DNA from: Nitrospira sp.
Lineage (GTDB): Bacteria > Nitrospirota > Nitrospiria > Nitrospirales > Nitrospiraceae
Reading direction: 5' to 3'
Length of the DNA: 64,000 nt
Assembly: GCA_018242765.1 (NCBI GenBank)
Contig: JAFEBH010000002.1
Coordinates: 1 to 64,000 of the forward strand
In this document: positions 43,118 through 51,290 of the stretch, one piece after another
Numbering within the stretch: position 1 is the stretch's first letter
How the letters are laid out: the number at the start of each line of letters is the position of its first letter
The notes under the pieces: model-generated
Told to the model about the DNA's origin: nothing
The model's database searches: none
The model's input: the letters and a program-made list of their open reading frames with translations, nothing else
Program-made: the position numbers and the translations under genes

Positions 43118-45379
43118 CTATCGGGTGGCGGAAGGATCCCGCAGATAGTGCGCTGGTCCCATGGTTTCTGCGGACCAGACCAGAATTTTTCGGTTGAGGG
43201 TCGACACGATCAAATGTTTCCCATCACTCGTCCAATGCAGATGGGATGGCGTCCCGACATGAAATGTCTTTCGTTTGGCTTTGGCCGACAGGTCCCAGAC
43301 AGAGATATGTTCTCCCACGCGAGTCGCTGCCCATCTTTGCTGTGGATCGACAGCCATGGCTGTCCCCAACCCCACAGGCGGTCCATGATCAACCTCCGTA
43401 TCCCGACTGGTGAAGGTATCGAGGCCTGCCCACACTGTATTGTGTTTGGGATCCCAAATCACCAGCGTCTTGGATTTCGGATCACGGGCTCGCGTGGTCG
43501 TCCAGACAAAGGGCTGGTTCCATCCCAGACCGGCCCAGGCTTCCGGCATGCCGGCTGGCTTCTCTACTTCTTGCCAGGTTGTACTGTCCCATATGACACG
43601 ACCGGATCGCGAGATCGTCATGAGCCACGCGGTACCATCCAAGAAACTCAAGCCTTCGACGACCTCCCCCTGCACGCCTCGCTTCTTTGCACAGGTTTTC
43701 CCAACGCAAGCCGACGATCGGTTGAGATGCACTAGCTCCTTCACGACTGTTTGGGTGACGAGATCCACGACCGAAACGTGCGGCTGGCCCCCAGCGATAA
43801 CTAAGACACGGTTGCCTGGAAGAAATTGCAACGCGTTGATCTGCCCTTGTTGGCTGGCATAGGGAGAAAACTCACGCCAACTATGGGTCTCCCACAGACG
43901 GATCTCCCCATTAGTGGTCCCTGCTGCCAAGATGGCACCATCGGAGCTGAACGCAAGGGCGCTGGCCGGGACAGCCAGTTTCAGTTGACGCAAGAGCATC
44001 CCCTGCCCCGGGTCCCATATTTTCAGAAACCCGTCGTCACTGGCCGTCACAAGCTGGTTTGCGCTGGGAGAGGTCACCACTGCACGCACCACCATGGCAT
44101 GAACGAATGTCGGCACAGCGGTCGACGTGAGCGCTGCCACCGGTACCGGACTCTGCGGCACCGTTCGTTTTGCCAAGACCTTGGCCTGTGGCTGACTTGG
44201 ATCCAACACCAACTCCGGAGAACGTGACGCGACATCCCAGACCGAGACCTTCCCGTCCACCTCGGAATTCAATCCCCCCTGCAGTGCCACGACCACCTTG
44301 GCCCCGTTCGGCGACCATTTCAGCAACGACACACGGGTCCCTATCTGACGGCAGTCGTGTCCGCACAAATCCTGCAACATCGTTCCGGTCGACAAGTCCC
44401 AGATCTGAAGCGTAGAGAGATGGTCGGATAGTCCGACCAGATAGTCCCCATCACTTGAGATATCGACCGGATGCAGATGGCTCGGCACCCGTACTCCGCG
44501 TTCGCGGTCTTCATAGAGAAATTCCGTCAAGGCCACCTGCTTACCCGTGCTCACCTCGACCGACACATAACTCGATTCACCGTTCTCGGCGACCAAGTGC
44601 TGGCTGTCACGCGAAAACAGCTGAGGCGTCGCCTCTCCTCCTGTCCCTTCTCCGCTCGTCAATGTCGCCCGAACCGAAATCGCTGCCTCACTCGTATCAA
44701 TGAAGAGCATGGCACGACCAACGCCCGCCGCGAGGGTTTCACTGTTCGGTGCAAAAAGCAGATCCCGCACGACGCCGTCTACGGCCACATCACGGATGGT
44801 CGTCCCTCGCAGGTCGTACAGATGGATCGTCTGCCCTTGGGCAATCGCCAATTGCTTGGCATCGGGAGAAGCCGCAACCGCCGACAGGTCCTTCTTCTGA
44901 TCCAACGCGATATGCTTGAGCGGTACAAGCTTCTTCCCTAGCTGCCAGACGGATACGGCCTCATTCCAATGACGGAGAATCAGCTGATCAGTCTCGCTCG
45001 AATAGGCAAGCAACTGATAGGGCTCGCGTGACTCTGAGGGGATCGTGGCGACCGCAGTACGATTCTTCCAATCGTAGATGACAACGCTATGCCCCACGCA
45101 CAGCACCCACCCATCTTGCTTCATCAAGGCAATCTGTTGACAGGGAAGATCTGGAATCTTGGCCACCAGTGTCTTGGTCTCCAGATTCCATACAGCCAAC
45201 TCCTCCGTTTGAACGAGAAGGAGCCGACCATCATCAGAGAAGGCAGCAGAAGCTCTGGGGATAGCCCCCTCAGCATCCCTCGGGGACAACGTGATGAGGG
45301 CCAAGAGGGTCGCCAGTGCGAGGTTTATGAAGTTCTGTCCTGTCCACCGAACCATTGTCATGACGTCATTCTGTCGCAT
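43118..45379 (-). CDS. Exported WD40-repeat protein
   Basis: 753 residues. The signal-like N-terminus (NLALATLLALITLSP) indicates export; ATG at 45379, 45361 or 45355 could be used. WD40 units with GH/WD-like ends run throughout, for example TAAVPTFVHAMVVRAVVTSP, ASDDGFLKIWDPGQG, LAAGTTNGEIRLWET and HISVWDLSAK. About 12-14 blades suggest two propellers. Cys pairs (CGHDC, CVGKTC) occur. The start overlaps the end of the DUF4124 gene by 14 bases. Role unknown; probably a periplasmic scaffold. Confidence 0.82.
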   Translation of the reverse strand: MRQNDVMTMVRWTGQNFINLALATLLALITLSPRDAEGAIPRASAAFSDDGRLLLVQTEELAVWNLETKTLVAKIPDLPCQQIALMKQDGWVLCVGHSVVIYDWKNRTAVATIPSESREPYQLLAYSSETDQLILRHWNEAVSVWQLGKKLVPLKHIALDQKKDLSAVAASPDAKQLAIAQGQTIHLYDLRGTTIRDVAVDGVVRDLLFAPNSETLAAGVGRAMLFIDTSEAAISVRATLTSGEGTGGEATPQLFSRDSQHLVAENGESSYVSVEVSTGKQVALTEFLYEDRERGVRVPSHLHPVDISSDGDYLVGLSDHLSTLQIWDLSTGTMLQDLCGHDCRQIGTRVSLLKWSPNGAKVVVALQGGLNSEVDGKVSVWDVASRSPELVLDPSQPQAKVLAKRTVPQSPVPVAALTSTAVPTFVHAMVVRAVVTSPSANQLVTASDDGFLKIWDPGQGMLLRQLKLAVPASALAFSSDGAILAAGTTNGEIRLWETHSWREFSPYASQQGQINALQFLPGNRVLVIAGGQPHVSVVDLVTQTVVKELVHLNRSSACVGKTCAKKRGVQGEVVEGLSFLDGTAWLMTISRSGRVIWDSTTWQEVEKPAGMPEAWAGLGWNQPFVWTTTRARDPKSKTLVIWDPKHNTVWAGLDTFTSRDTEVDHGPPVGLGTAMAVDPQQRWAATRVGEHISVWDLSAKAKRKTFHVGTPSHLHWTSDGKHLIVSTLNRKILVWSAETMGPAHYLRDPSATR

Positions 45380-45920
45380 GATGACGCGAGCGCGCGACTC
45401 CCGTTGCCTGCTCCTTGCCCTTACGCATAGGACGCGGGATCGACAAATCCTCGACCTTGCCCCCCGCCTCCGCGCCTCCCTTCATGGCTGGTAGCACGTC
45501 AACAAGGTGCTCAAGCCCCTGTTTGTCCTTCCATGATTGAACCGGTGCTCTGGCGTCCCGCTCACTGCCGTTGAAGACCTGCCACGGACTGATCGCCATG
45601 GCCCGGAAGGGGTTCAACCCTTCGATGGTCAGTTCTAGAGGCGGTTGATCACTCGTTGGAGACATTCCGCTTGGCGCCTGAAGCGGGCGAGCCTCTGCGC
45701 GAGGCCGCTCGGGCGCGACCGGCTGAGCTCGCGCCCTCCGCGGCAATGCTGATTGCGGAGCTGGCGTCACGATCAGCGCGGATTTCTTGTGCGTACCGGC
45801 AGGCGGCGCATCGGTAATATGGAGATGCCCCTGTTCATCGGTCCATTTATAGAGCTCTGCCATGCTCACGGTCGGAGAGAAAAGCAGTCCGGCTGCTGTG
45901 CTCAGAATGAATGCCTTCAT
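45366..45920 (-). CDS. DUF4124 domain protein
   Basis: 184 residues from ATG at 45920, which gives a clean signal peptide ending SMAELYKW. Residues 20-40 hold the DUF4124 core (ELYKWTDEQGHLHITDAPP). A long Pro/Ala/Arg-rich linker follows, then VFNGSERDARAPVQSWKDKQ and GLEHLVDVLP, a second DUF4124-like strand pair. Envelope protein of unknown function, coupled to the WD40 gene by a 14-base overlap. Confidence 0.82.
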   Translation of the reverse strand: MKAFILSTAAGLLFSPTVSMAELYKWTDEQGHLHITDAPPAGTHKKSALIVTPAPQSALPRRARAQPVAPERPRAEARPLQAPSGMSPTSDQPPLELTIEGLNPFRAMAISPWQVFNGSERDARAPVQSWKDKQGLEHLVDVLPAMKGGAEAGGKVEDLSIPRPMRKGKEQATGVARSRHHATE

Positions 45921-46387
45921 GATGGAAGATGCCTGCATAGCCCACACGCTGCCTCAATGGACCAAAGTATAGCAGCTGCTTCCAGTTGTGCACGTACCTT
46001 CGCGTAATTGGACGAAGACCAACTGAGCGGGCCATGGCTATGGGAGTAGGACTGGAAGGGAATGCGTTTAGGGTGGGAGGAGCACGCACCTAACCGAGGA
46101 CGATCAGGTACGGCGGAGATCTTGGGAGGACTTCAGGCTTCCCAGTCGAAGCTGGGCTTGCACACCATCCTCTTTCACTCGACCCCCTTTTGAACCATAT
46201 TCCCTCGGGGCGTTAACTCCTCCCACTCCGGTACCATAGGCTTCACACCGAGGTGAGTCAAGAGGCAGAGGGAATTCGCCACGACCTCCTTCCCCTCTGT
46301 GGTGATTCCGCCTGACGGGTGATATGGTGAGTGACACTCAGTTGTACGACAAGTCTCGGACATTCAGAACTTGGAGGGCTACCACCC
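45921..46387. other. Divergent intergenic region
   Basis: 467 bases between the DUF4124 and FMN-binding genes. A minus-strand frame at 46175-46363 ends ...LGVKPMVPEWEELTPRG... and looks superficially protein-like but has no convincing start or family. Nothing else supported. Confidence 0.4.
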
Positions 46388-46906
46388 ATGGCAAGCGCGT
46401 TGACCAGTGAGAACGTTCACGACGCATGGTCGGCACTGGGGCAAGATGTGCGCACCGCCGTATTACTGACGATGCGAAATGGACGGCCCTTTGGATCACA
46501 TGTGCCGTATGTGTTCGGATCGGACTGGACTCGAGTCTATCTACACCTCAGCCGTCTCGCGCTCCACACACAGCACCTGTTGGCTGATCCACGGGTATCA
46601 CTGTTCATTGCGGAACCCGATGGGCCCGAGAAAAACCCGCTGGCATTACGACGGATCAATCTTCAGGGCGAAGCAGCCATCCTCTCGCCTGATACATCAT
46701 CCTACGATGTCATCAAAGAACGATACCTGGAGCGGTTCCCCCAGGCTGAGATGATGTTTGGTTTTGGCGACTTCGCTCTCTGGGAAATCAAATTTGACGA
46801 TGCCCACTTTGTGCTCGGCTTCGGCCAAGCCTTCCTATCAACTGCTACGACACCATCAAGATGGGTCCATCAAACGGTGGAACGAGTGACTCCGGGGAAA
46901 GGCTGA
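46388..46906 (+). CDS. Pyridoxamine 5'-phosphate oxidase-like FMN-binding protein
   Basis: 172 residues from ATG at 46388, preceded by a GGAGG about 12 bases away; the frame extends to 46331 but without a good start. The split-barrel pattern is visible: VRTAVLLTMRNGRPFGSHVP, RVYLHLSRLALHTQHLLADP, RVSLFIAE, RRINLQGEAAIL and DFALWEIKFDDAHFVLGFGQ. It resembles HugZ/PPOX-type proteins that bind FMN, F420 or heme. Substrate not known. Confidence 0.83.
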   Translation: MASALTSENVHDAWSALGQDVRTAVLLTMRNGRPFGSHVPYVFGSDWTRVYLHLSRLALHTQHLLADPRVSLFIAEPDGPEKNPLALRRINLQGEAAILSPDTSSYDVIKERYLERFPQAEMMFGFGDFALWEIKFDDAHFVLGFGQAFLSTATTPSRWVHQTVERVTPGKG

Positions 46907-47275
46907 CCATCCGAGAAGCGGCGCTCGTCGGCATAACGCTCAACTCATCTATCACCAAATACGGACACCAAATCCAGCGAATCCATGACACATCATCGAA
47001 ACTGCCATCACACGATTTGTGCAAATCTGAGGGCTGTGCACTCGCACATGCTCGACCTGCGCTACCTCCTGCTCCGCGAACAATCCTTCGTTACACATCT
47101 GTGCCGACACGTAACCTCCTCCGGTCACAGGGCACTCTACACCAAAGATTGATCCATCACTTTATACCAGTTTTCCCCTCGGAAGAGGGGTACATGAATG
47201 AACGCCAGTTCTATTACATGTAACGCCTGGTCCGGATGAACCAGCGCGATCAGTCCATTTAACACCGAGAAGACA
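46907..47275. other. Intergenic region upstream of the propeptide gene
   Basis: 369 bases. A small hairpin CCCCTC-GGAA-GAGGGG lies at 47175-47190 without a T run on the plus strand. No gene or promoter is clear. Confidence 0.4.
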
Positions 47276-47665
47276 ATGTCCTACTTGCCCGCGCTCTCTC
47301 ATCGCATAGTACAGCTTGCTGCAATCACGATGTGCGTATCGGTTGTGTGGATTTCCACATCCTGTAACGCAACTGATCACGCTGTCACAACGCCACACGC
47401 TTTCGATCCATCCACGAAATCCCCTCCCCCTCGATTCGCCTCGAATGAAGTGTTGGTCAAGTTCAAAGGCGGAGTGTCACCAGAGCGGATTGCGGCGATC
47501 CTCAAAGACAACCGAACCGACGTGATCACTGAACTCCAGCGGGAACGTCTTTATCATGTCCGTATTTTGGATGATCGGTCGGTTGAATCCGCGATCACCC
47601 GACTCATTTCATATCGGGAGGTCGAGTATGCGGAGCCCAATTACCTGTACGATACGCAGAAGTAG
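47276..47665 (+). CDS. Stand-alone subtilase propeptide-like secreted protein
   Basis: 129 residues. The signal ends WISTSCNA, a possible lipoprotein Cys. Residues 58-129 match the inhibitor/propeptide domain of S8 peptidases: ASNEVLVKFKGGVSPERIAA, then VITELQRERLYHVRIL, ending REVEYAEPNYLYDTQK. The next gene's own prodomain ends almost the same (VEYAEPNYLYQLQA). It has no catalytic domain. The next gene's ATG lies one base after the stop, so the two are translationally coupled. A foldase or inhibitor role for the protease is likely but inferred. Confidence 0.8.
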   Translation: MSYLPALSHRIVQLAAITMCVSVVWISTSCNATDHAVTTPHAFDPSTKSPPPRFASNEVLVKFKGGVSPERIAAILKDNRTDVITELQRERLYHVRILDDRSVESAITRLISYREVEYAEPNYLYDTQK

Positions 47666-47666
47666 C

Positions 47667-49955
47667 ATGATGAAAATCGTGCTCTGTTCGTTCGGGATCA
47701 TCGTTGGCGTTACCATACCCATGGTCACATTGCCGGACCTCATACCCGGAAATCGCTTGGTGTATGCGAAGCAGAAACAGACATTCGGTAGCATGACAGC
47801 GTTCTCTCGGGACCTGCGTCACCCGGCACGCTATGTCCCGGGAGAGGTGCTCGTCAAGTTCAGGGATGAAGCGCCTTCATCGGGGATCAGATCGCTGAAT
47901 GCCGATGTAGGTGCCAAAGAACTCAGAGCAGTGTCGGTACAGGCCGGAGTGATCCATCAGTACAAGTTGGACGGTGCCTTATCGGTGGACGAGGCCATCG
48001 CGCAATACCAACGTAACCCCGCCGTTGAGTACGCCGAACCCAACTATCTTTACCAGCTGCAAGCCATTCCCAATGATGCCCAGTTCAGCACACTATGGGG
48101 CCTCCATAACATCGGTCAAGCTGTGAATGGAACGGCGGGAACGACAGATGCCGACATCGATGCACCGGAAGCCTGGAACATCAGCACGGGAAGCCCAAAC
48201 GTGATCATCGCCGTTATTGACACGGGCGTGGCTTACGATCATCCGGACCTTGCACCCAATATCTGGACGAATCCGGGAGAGCGTGCGGGGGATGGCGTTG
48301 ATAATGACGGGAATGGATTAGTCGATGATGTGCATGGATGGGATTTTCTCATGAACGATAATGACCCGATGGACCCCGTCGATCTCAATTCAGAAGGTAA
48401 CCCTGGACATGGCACTCATGTCGCTGGAATCATCGCGGGAGTCGGAAACAACGGAACTGGAACCACGGGGATCATGTGGACCGCAAGACTGATGGCTCTG
48501 AAAGCCGGCGGTGTGAATCGATCTCTGTCCACCGCCGCCATTATCAGGGCAATCCACTATGCCGTCGCCAAAGGCGCGCGCGTGATTAACGCCAGTTTTG
48601 GCGGATCTGGCTGTAGCTTGGCTTTTTATGATGCCGTGAGTACTGCGAATGATGCAGGGGTCCTGTTGGTTGCAGCGGCAGGCAATGAAAGCGAGGATAA
48701 CGACAACGTCTCGATGTTTCCCGCAACTTTCGGCGCCGCCTCGGTGTGTGGCGGGCAATCGAAAGCCGCGTTGGCAAACGTAATCGCGGTCGCCGCAACG
48801 GACCAAAATGATCACTTGGCGACCTTCTCGAATTTCGGGGCCACGACTGTCCATGTAGGGGCGCCGGGCATCAGAATCAACAGCACAACACCCACCGCAA
48901 ACGTCACGACGGTTCTCTTGCATCACTTTGATTCGAACCCAATCGGACTCGGGTATGTCTTTGGAGGAACCAGGAGTACCTGGGGTTTTACCGATTTCAC
49001 ATCATCCAGCCAACCAAACAGCCTGACCGACAGTCCGACCGGGAGCTATCAGAACCACACCGATTCCTTCGCAGTTGGACCGGTGTTCTCTACCGAGGGA
49101 CAGCGGGGCTGTCGATTGGACAGTCGCGTTCGCTACCAAACCGAGCTGGAAAGCGACGAAGTTTTTGCAGACGTCTCAAAGAACAGCGGAACCACTTGGC
49201 AAGCCATCCGGGGTATTTCAGGAGACAGCAACAACCAATTTCGTCCCATTACCTGGGGAGACATCGCAGACGGCGCGGCTGGTTCACGGTTTCGGTTCCG
49301 ATTCGTCTCGGATGAGAGTCTCACCTTTGACGGCGCATATTTGGACGACATCCGCGTCACTTGCGTGGCAGGGCTGCCGTCAGATACCACAGACTACCAG
49401 TTTTTTGAGGGCACTTCGATGGCCACTCCGTATGTGGCAGGACTGGCTGGATTATTGCTCTCCGTCAACCCTAACCTCTCGATCACCGAACTCAGGAGCG
49501 CCATCCTGAGCACCGTGGATCGGAAGACATCCCTGAGTGGGAAAATGTTGAGTGGCGGGCGTATCAATGCCCGAACCGCGTTGGCCAGCGTAGTGGCAAA
49601 TTCCACCATCACCGTCAACAATGCCGGTACCGGCACTGGTACGGTAACGTCCGATCCTGCGGGATTTGACTGTCGAGCAACATGCAGCGGGAAGTTCCCT
49701 CTGGGTAGCACGGTCCACCTCGCCGCAGCACCCGATCCAGGATCGATCTTTGCCGGGTGGAGCGGAGATTGTTCAGGAATTAGTTCCTGCTCGATTACCC
49801 CGAATGCCACTGTCACTGCCACCTTCAACATCGCACCACTACCCAATGATGGTGGTGGCTGCACAGTCGCCCCTGGCGCAGCTGGAGACATGATGCTGCC
49901 GACTATGTTCCTCATATCTCTGGTTGTCTTGTTGTGGAGGACAAGCCGCCGTTGA
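47667..49955 (+). CDS. Subtilisin-like S8 serine protease with inserted beta domain and C-terminal anchor
   Basis: 762 residues; ATG at 47667 (or 47670). Signal segment, then a prodomain (about 50-135: PGEVLVKFRDEAP, VEYAEPNYLY). Catalytic triad: Asp185 in VIDTGVAYDHPDL, His248 in GHGTHVAG and Ser584 in GTSMATPYVAGLAG. Between the oxyanion region and Ser lies a roughly 150-residue beta insert (about 415-570), jellyroll-like. After the protease come a Cys-containing bacterial repeat (GFDCRATCSGKFPLGSTVHL, then FAGWSGDCSG) and a C-terminal GGGCTVAPG-hydrophobic-RTSRR tail, a tripartite sorting signal. Probably surface-bound or released. Confidence 0.9.
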   Translation: MMKIVLCSFGIIVGVTIPMVTLPDLIPGNRLVYAKQKQTFGSMTAFSRDLRHPARYVPGEVLVKFRDEAPSSGIRSLNADVGAKELRAVSVQAGVIHQYKLDGALSVDEAIAQYQRNPAVEYAEPNYLYQLQAIPNDAQFSTLWGLHNIGQAVNGTAGTTDADIDAPEAWNISTGSPNVIIAVIDTGVAYDHPDLAPNIWTNPGERAGDGVDNDGNGLVDDVHGWDFLMNDNDPMDPVDLNSEGNPGHGTHVAGIIAGVGNNGTGTTGIMWTARLMALKAGGVNRSLSTAAIIRAIHYAVAKGARVINASFGGSGCSLAFYDAVSTANDAGVLLVAAAGNESEDNDNVSMFPATFGAASVCGGQSKAALANVIAVAATDQNDHLATFSNFGATTVHVGAPGIRINSTTPTANVTTVLLHHFDSNPIGLGYVFGGTRSTWGFTDFTSSSQPNSLTDSPTGSYQNHTDSFAVGPVFSTEGQRGCRLDSRVRYQTELESDEVFADVSKNSGTTWQAIRGISGDSNNQFRPITWGDIADGAAGSRFRFRFVSDESLTFDGAYLDDIRVTCVAGLPSDTTDYQFFEGTSMATPYVAGLAGLLLSVNPNLSITELRSAILSTVDRKTSLSGKMLSGGRINARTALASVVANSTITVNNAGTGTGTVTSDPAGFDCRATCSGKFPLGSTVHLAAAPDPGSIFAGWSGDCSGISSCSITPNATVTATFNIAPLPNDGGGCTVAPGAAGDMMLPTMFLISLVVLLWRTSRR

Positions 49956-50633
49956 AACCAAATTTCGACAGAAGAGGAACGTCATTACCGCAAGAGCTGC
50001 CCCCGACTGACAGCTTATCCGCTTGGTGCCCAGTATTGAGAGCATGGTTTTCGAGCAGGGCAAGGATGTGTTAAGCCTTATGTACGATAACTGCCGGCAG
50101 TCAATGGGACGATGATGGATCGGCAACGGGGATTATGGAGCAATGAACTACATCGCCCTACGAAACTGGATATACCACCGAAGGGCAAGATCCTATGTCT
50201 CTCTTCTGCTTGGTCGCTCTAGTGTGACCAGGCCCACCCGAGCATTGAACAAGACCTCAAGCCATGCAAAGCGCGATGTCGCGGCTGGTCACGCCCCTCT
50301 GGAGGAGGGGCGTGACCAGCGTACCTTTGCAACAGTTTCAGCAACACTGAATGTATGAGGCTGCTCATAGATAGAACCGTCTCAGAGCAACACGATCGGG
50401 AAAAACGAGCCAGGGGTCAATGGTCCTAGAGCTGGCAACTCATGGTGGGAAAACAACCTCGTTCAAATCGCTGCAGGTCGCCCATGAAACCGCACAGCGA
50501 AGACACATTGGTCGATTCAGCATCTTCGCCTGACTCCCCGATAGATTGAAGCACTATCAGAACACGGTAAAGCAGAGAACGGGGGAACTGGTGTCACAAG
50601 AAAAGGTTGGAGACAGCGCAAACCGTGAGCGCG
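49956..50633. other. Long intergenic region
   Basis: 678 bases. The only structure seen is the strong hairpin at 50284-50320. A 71-codon frame at 50143-50358 runs through that hairpin and shows no family. No RNA gene identified. Confidence 0.45.
50284..50320. repeat. Perfect 16-bp hairpin
   Basis: GCTGGTCACGCCCCTC, loop TGGAG, then the exact inverse GAGGGGCGTGACCAGC. It lacks a T run on either strand, so it is not a standard intrinsic terminator. It could be a Rho-independent-like stop, a processing site or a mobile-element relic. Confidence 0.75.
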
Positions 50634-50849
50634 CTATTCGCTCTTACCACGACGAAGCAGCCCCAAGGAACTGCCCAGGGCCAGGCCACTAAAGAAGGTC
50701 AGGCCGAGGACCACACCGAGCAGCGAGGTGGGTGGTCCCGCTTGGCGACGGATATAGCGGCCGGCTTGGGAACCAACGGTGGCTTCTCCGCCGATCCAGC
50801 TGCGAGGATCGTCATGCTGTGTTTCGTTCAGATAGTTCAGAGACTTCAT
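50634..50849 (-). CDS. Small membrane protein coupled to PilZ gene
   Basis: 71 residues. The N-terminal half is polar (MKSLNYLNETQHDDPRSWIG). The C-terminal half is one membrane span (LLGVVLGLTFFSGLALGSSLG) with a basic end (LLRRGKSE). It overlaps the PilZ stop by ATGA, so the two are co-translated. Family unknown; a c-di-GMP-linked membrane partner is possible but inferred. Confidence 0.65.
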   Translation of the reverse strand: MKSLNYLNETQHDDPRSWIGGEATVGSQAGRYIRRQAGPPTSLLGVVLGLTFFSGLALGSSLGLLRRGKSE

Positions 50850-51178
50850 GACTTCCTTTCTTCATCCAAAGCGATGTACTCGTCGATGAGCTGTTCCAAT
50901 TCATCCTGTTCTCGGGGTTGGAGATCTACAAATCGTACTCCGAACGTTCGATCGACATTCCATTGCACCCGGGCTTGTTCGATCAGGATCGGGGTGTCGT
51001 CTCCAGGAACAATCAATTTGACGGCGATCTGCCGCCCTGGTTGGACCGCGAGGGAACTTTCGATCTGGGCACCGCCCAGTGACACATCGCGGATCGCTGC
51101 TTCCACCTCATGCGAGTTCGCTCGCACTAGGCTTTTCACGTGAGCGGGAACCCGGCGGTGTTGACGACGTTCCATCAT
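50846..51178 (-). CDS. PilZ domain protein
   Basis: 110 residues. The c-di-GMP-binding pattern is present: ERRQHRRVPAHV (RxxxR) near the start, then IRDVSLGGAQIESS (D/NxSxxG). FGVRFVDLQPREQDELEQLI ends the domain. It binds c-di-GMP and is likely a cytoplasmic effector. The start may be ATG 51178 or 51175. It precedes a small membrane gene by an overlap. Confidence 0.9.
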   Translation of the reverse strand: MMERRQHRRVPAHVKSLVRANSHEVEAAIRDVSLGGAQIESSLAVQPGRQIAVKLIVPGDDTPILIEQARVQWNVDRTFGVRFVDLQPREQDELEQLIDEYIALDEERKS

Positions 51179-51290
51179 GATTAAGAATACCCTATTCAGA
51201 GAGGTAAAAGCACCAGGTACCCTCCCAAGTCACTGATTGTTCTGGCATTCTCTTGCAAGTCATCGGATCTTTTCGTTAAGGTACGGCACG

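Noticed and set aside
46175..46363. Minus-strand frame reading EGKEVVANSLCLLTHLGVKP
   Set aside because: It looks protein-like but has no clear ribosome site, no family match I can name, and overlaps the divergent promoter region.
50143..50358. 71-codon plus-strand frame
   Set aside because: It runs through the perfect hairpin at 50284 and has no ribosome site or family resemblance.
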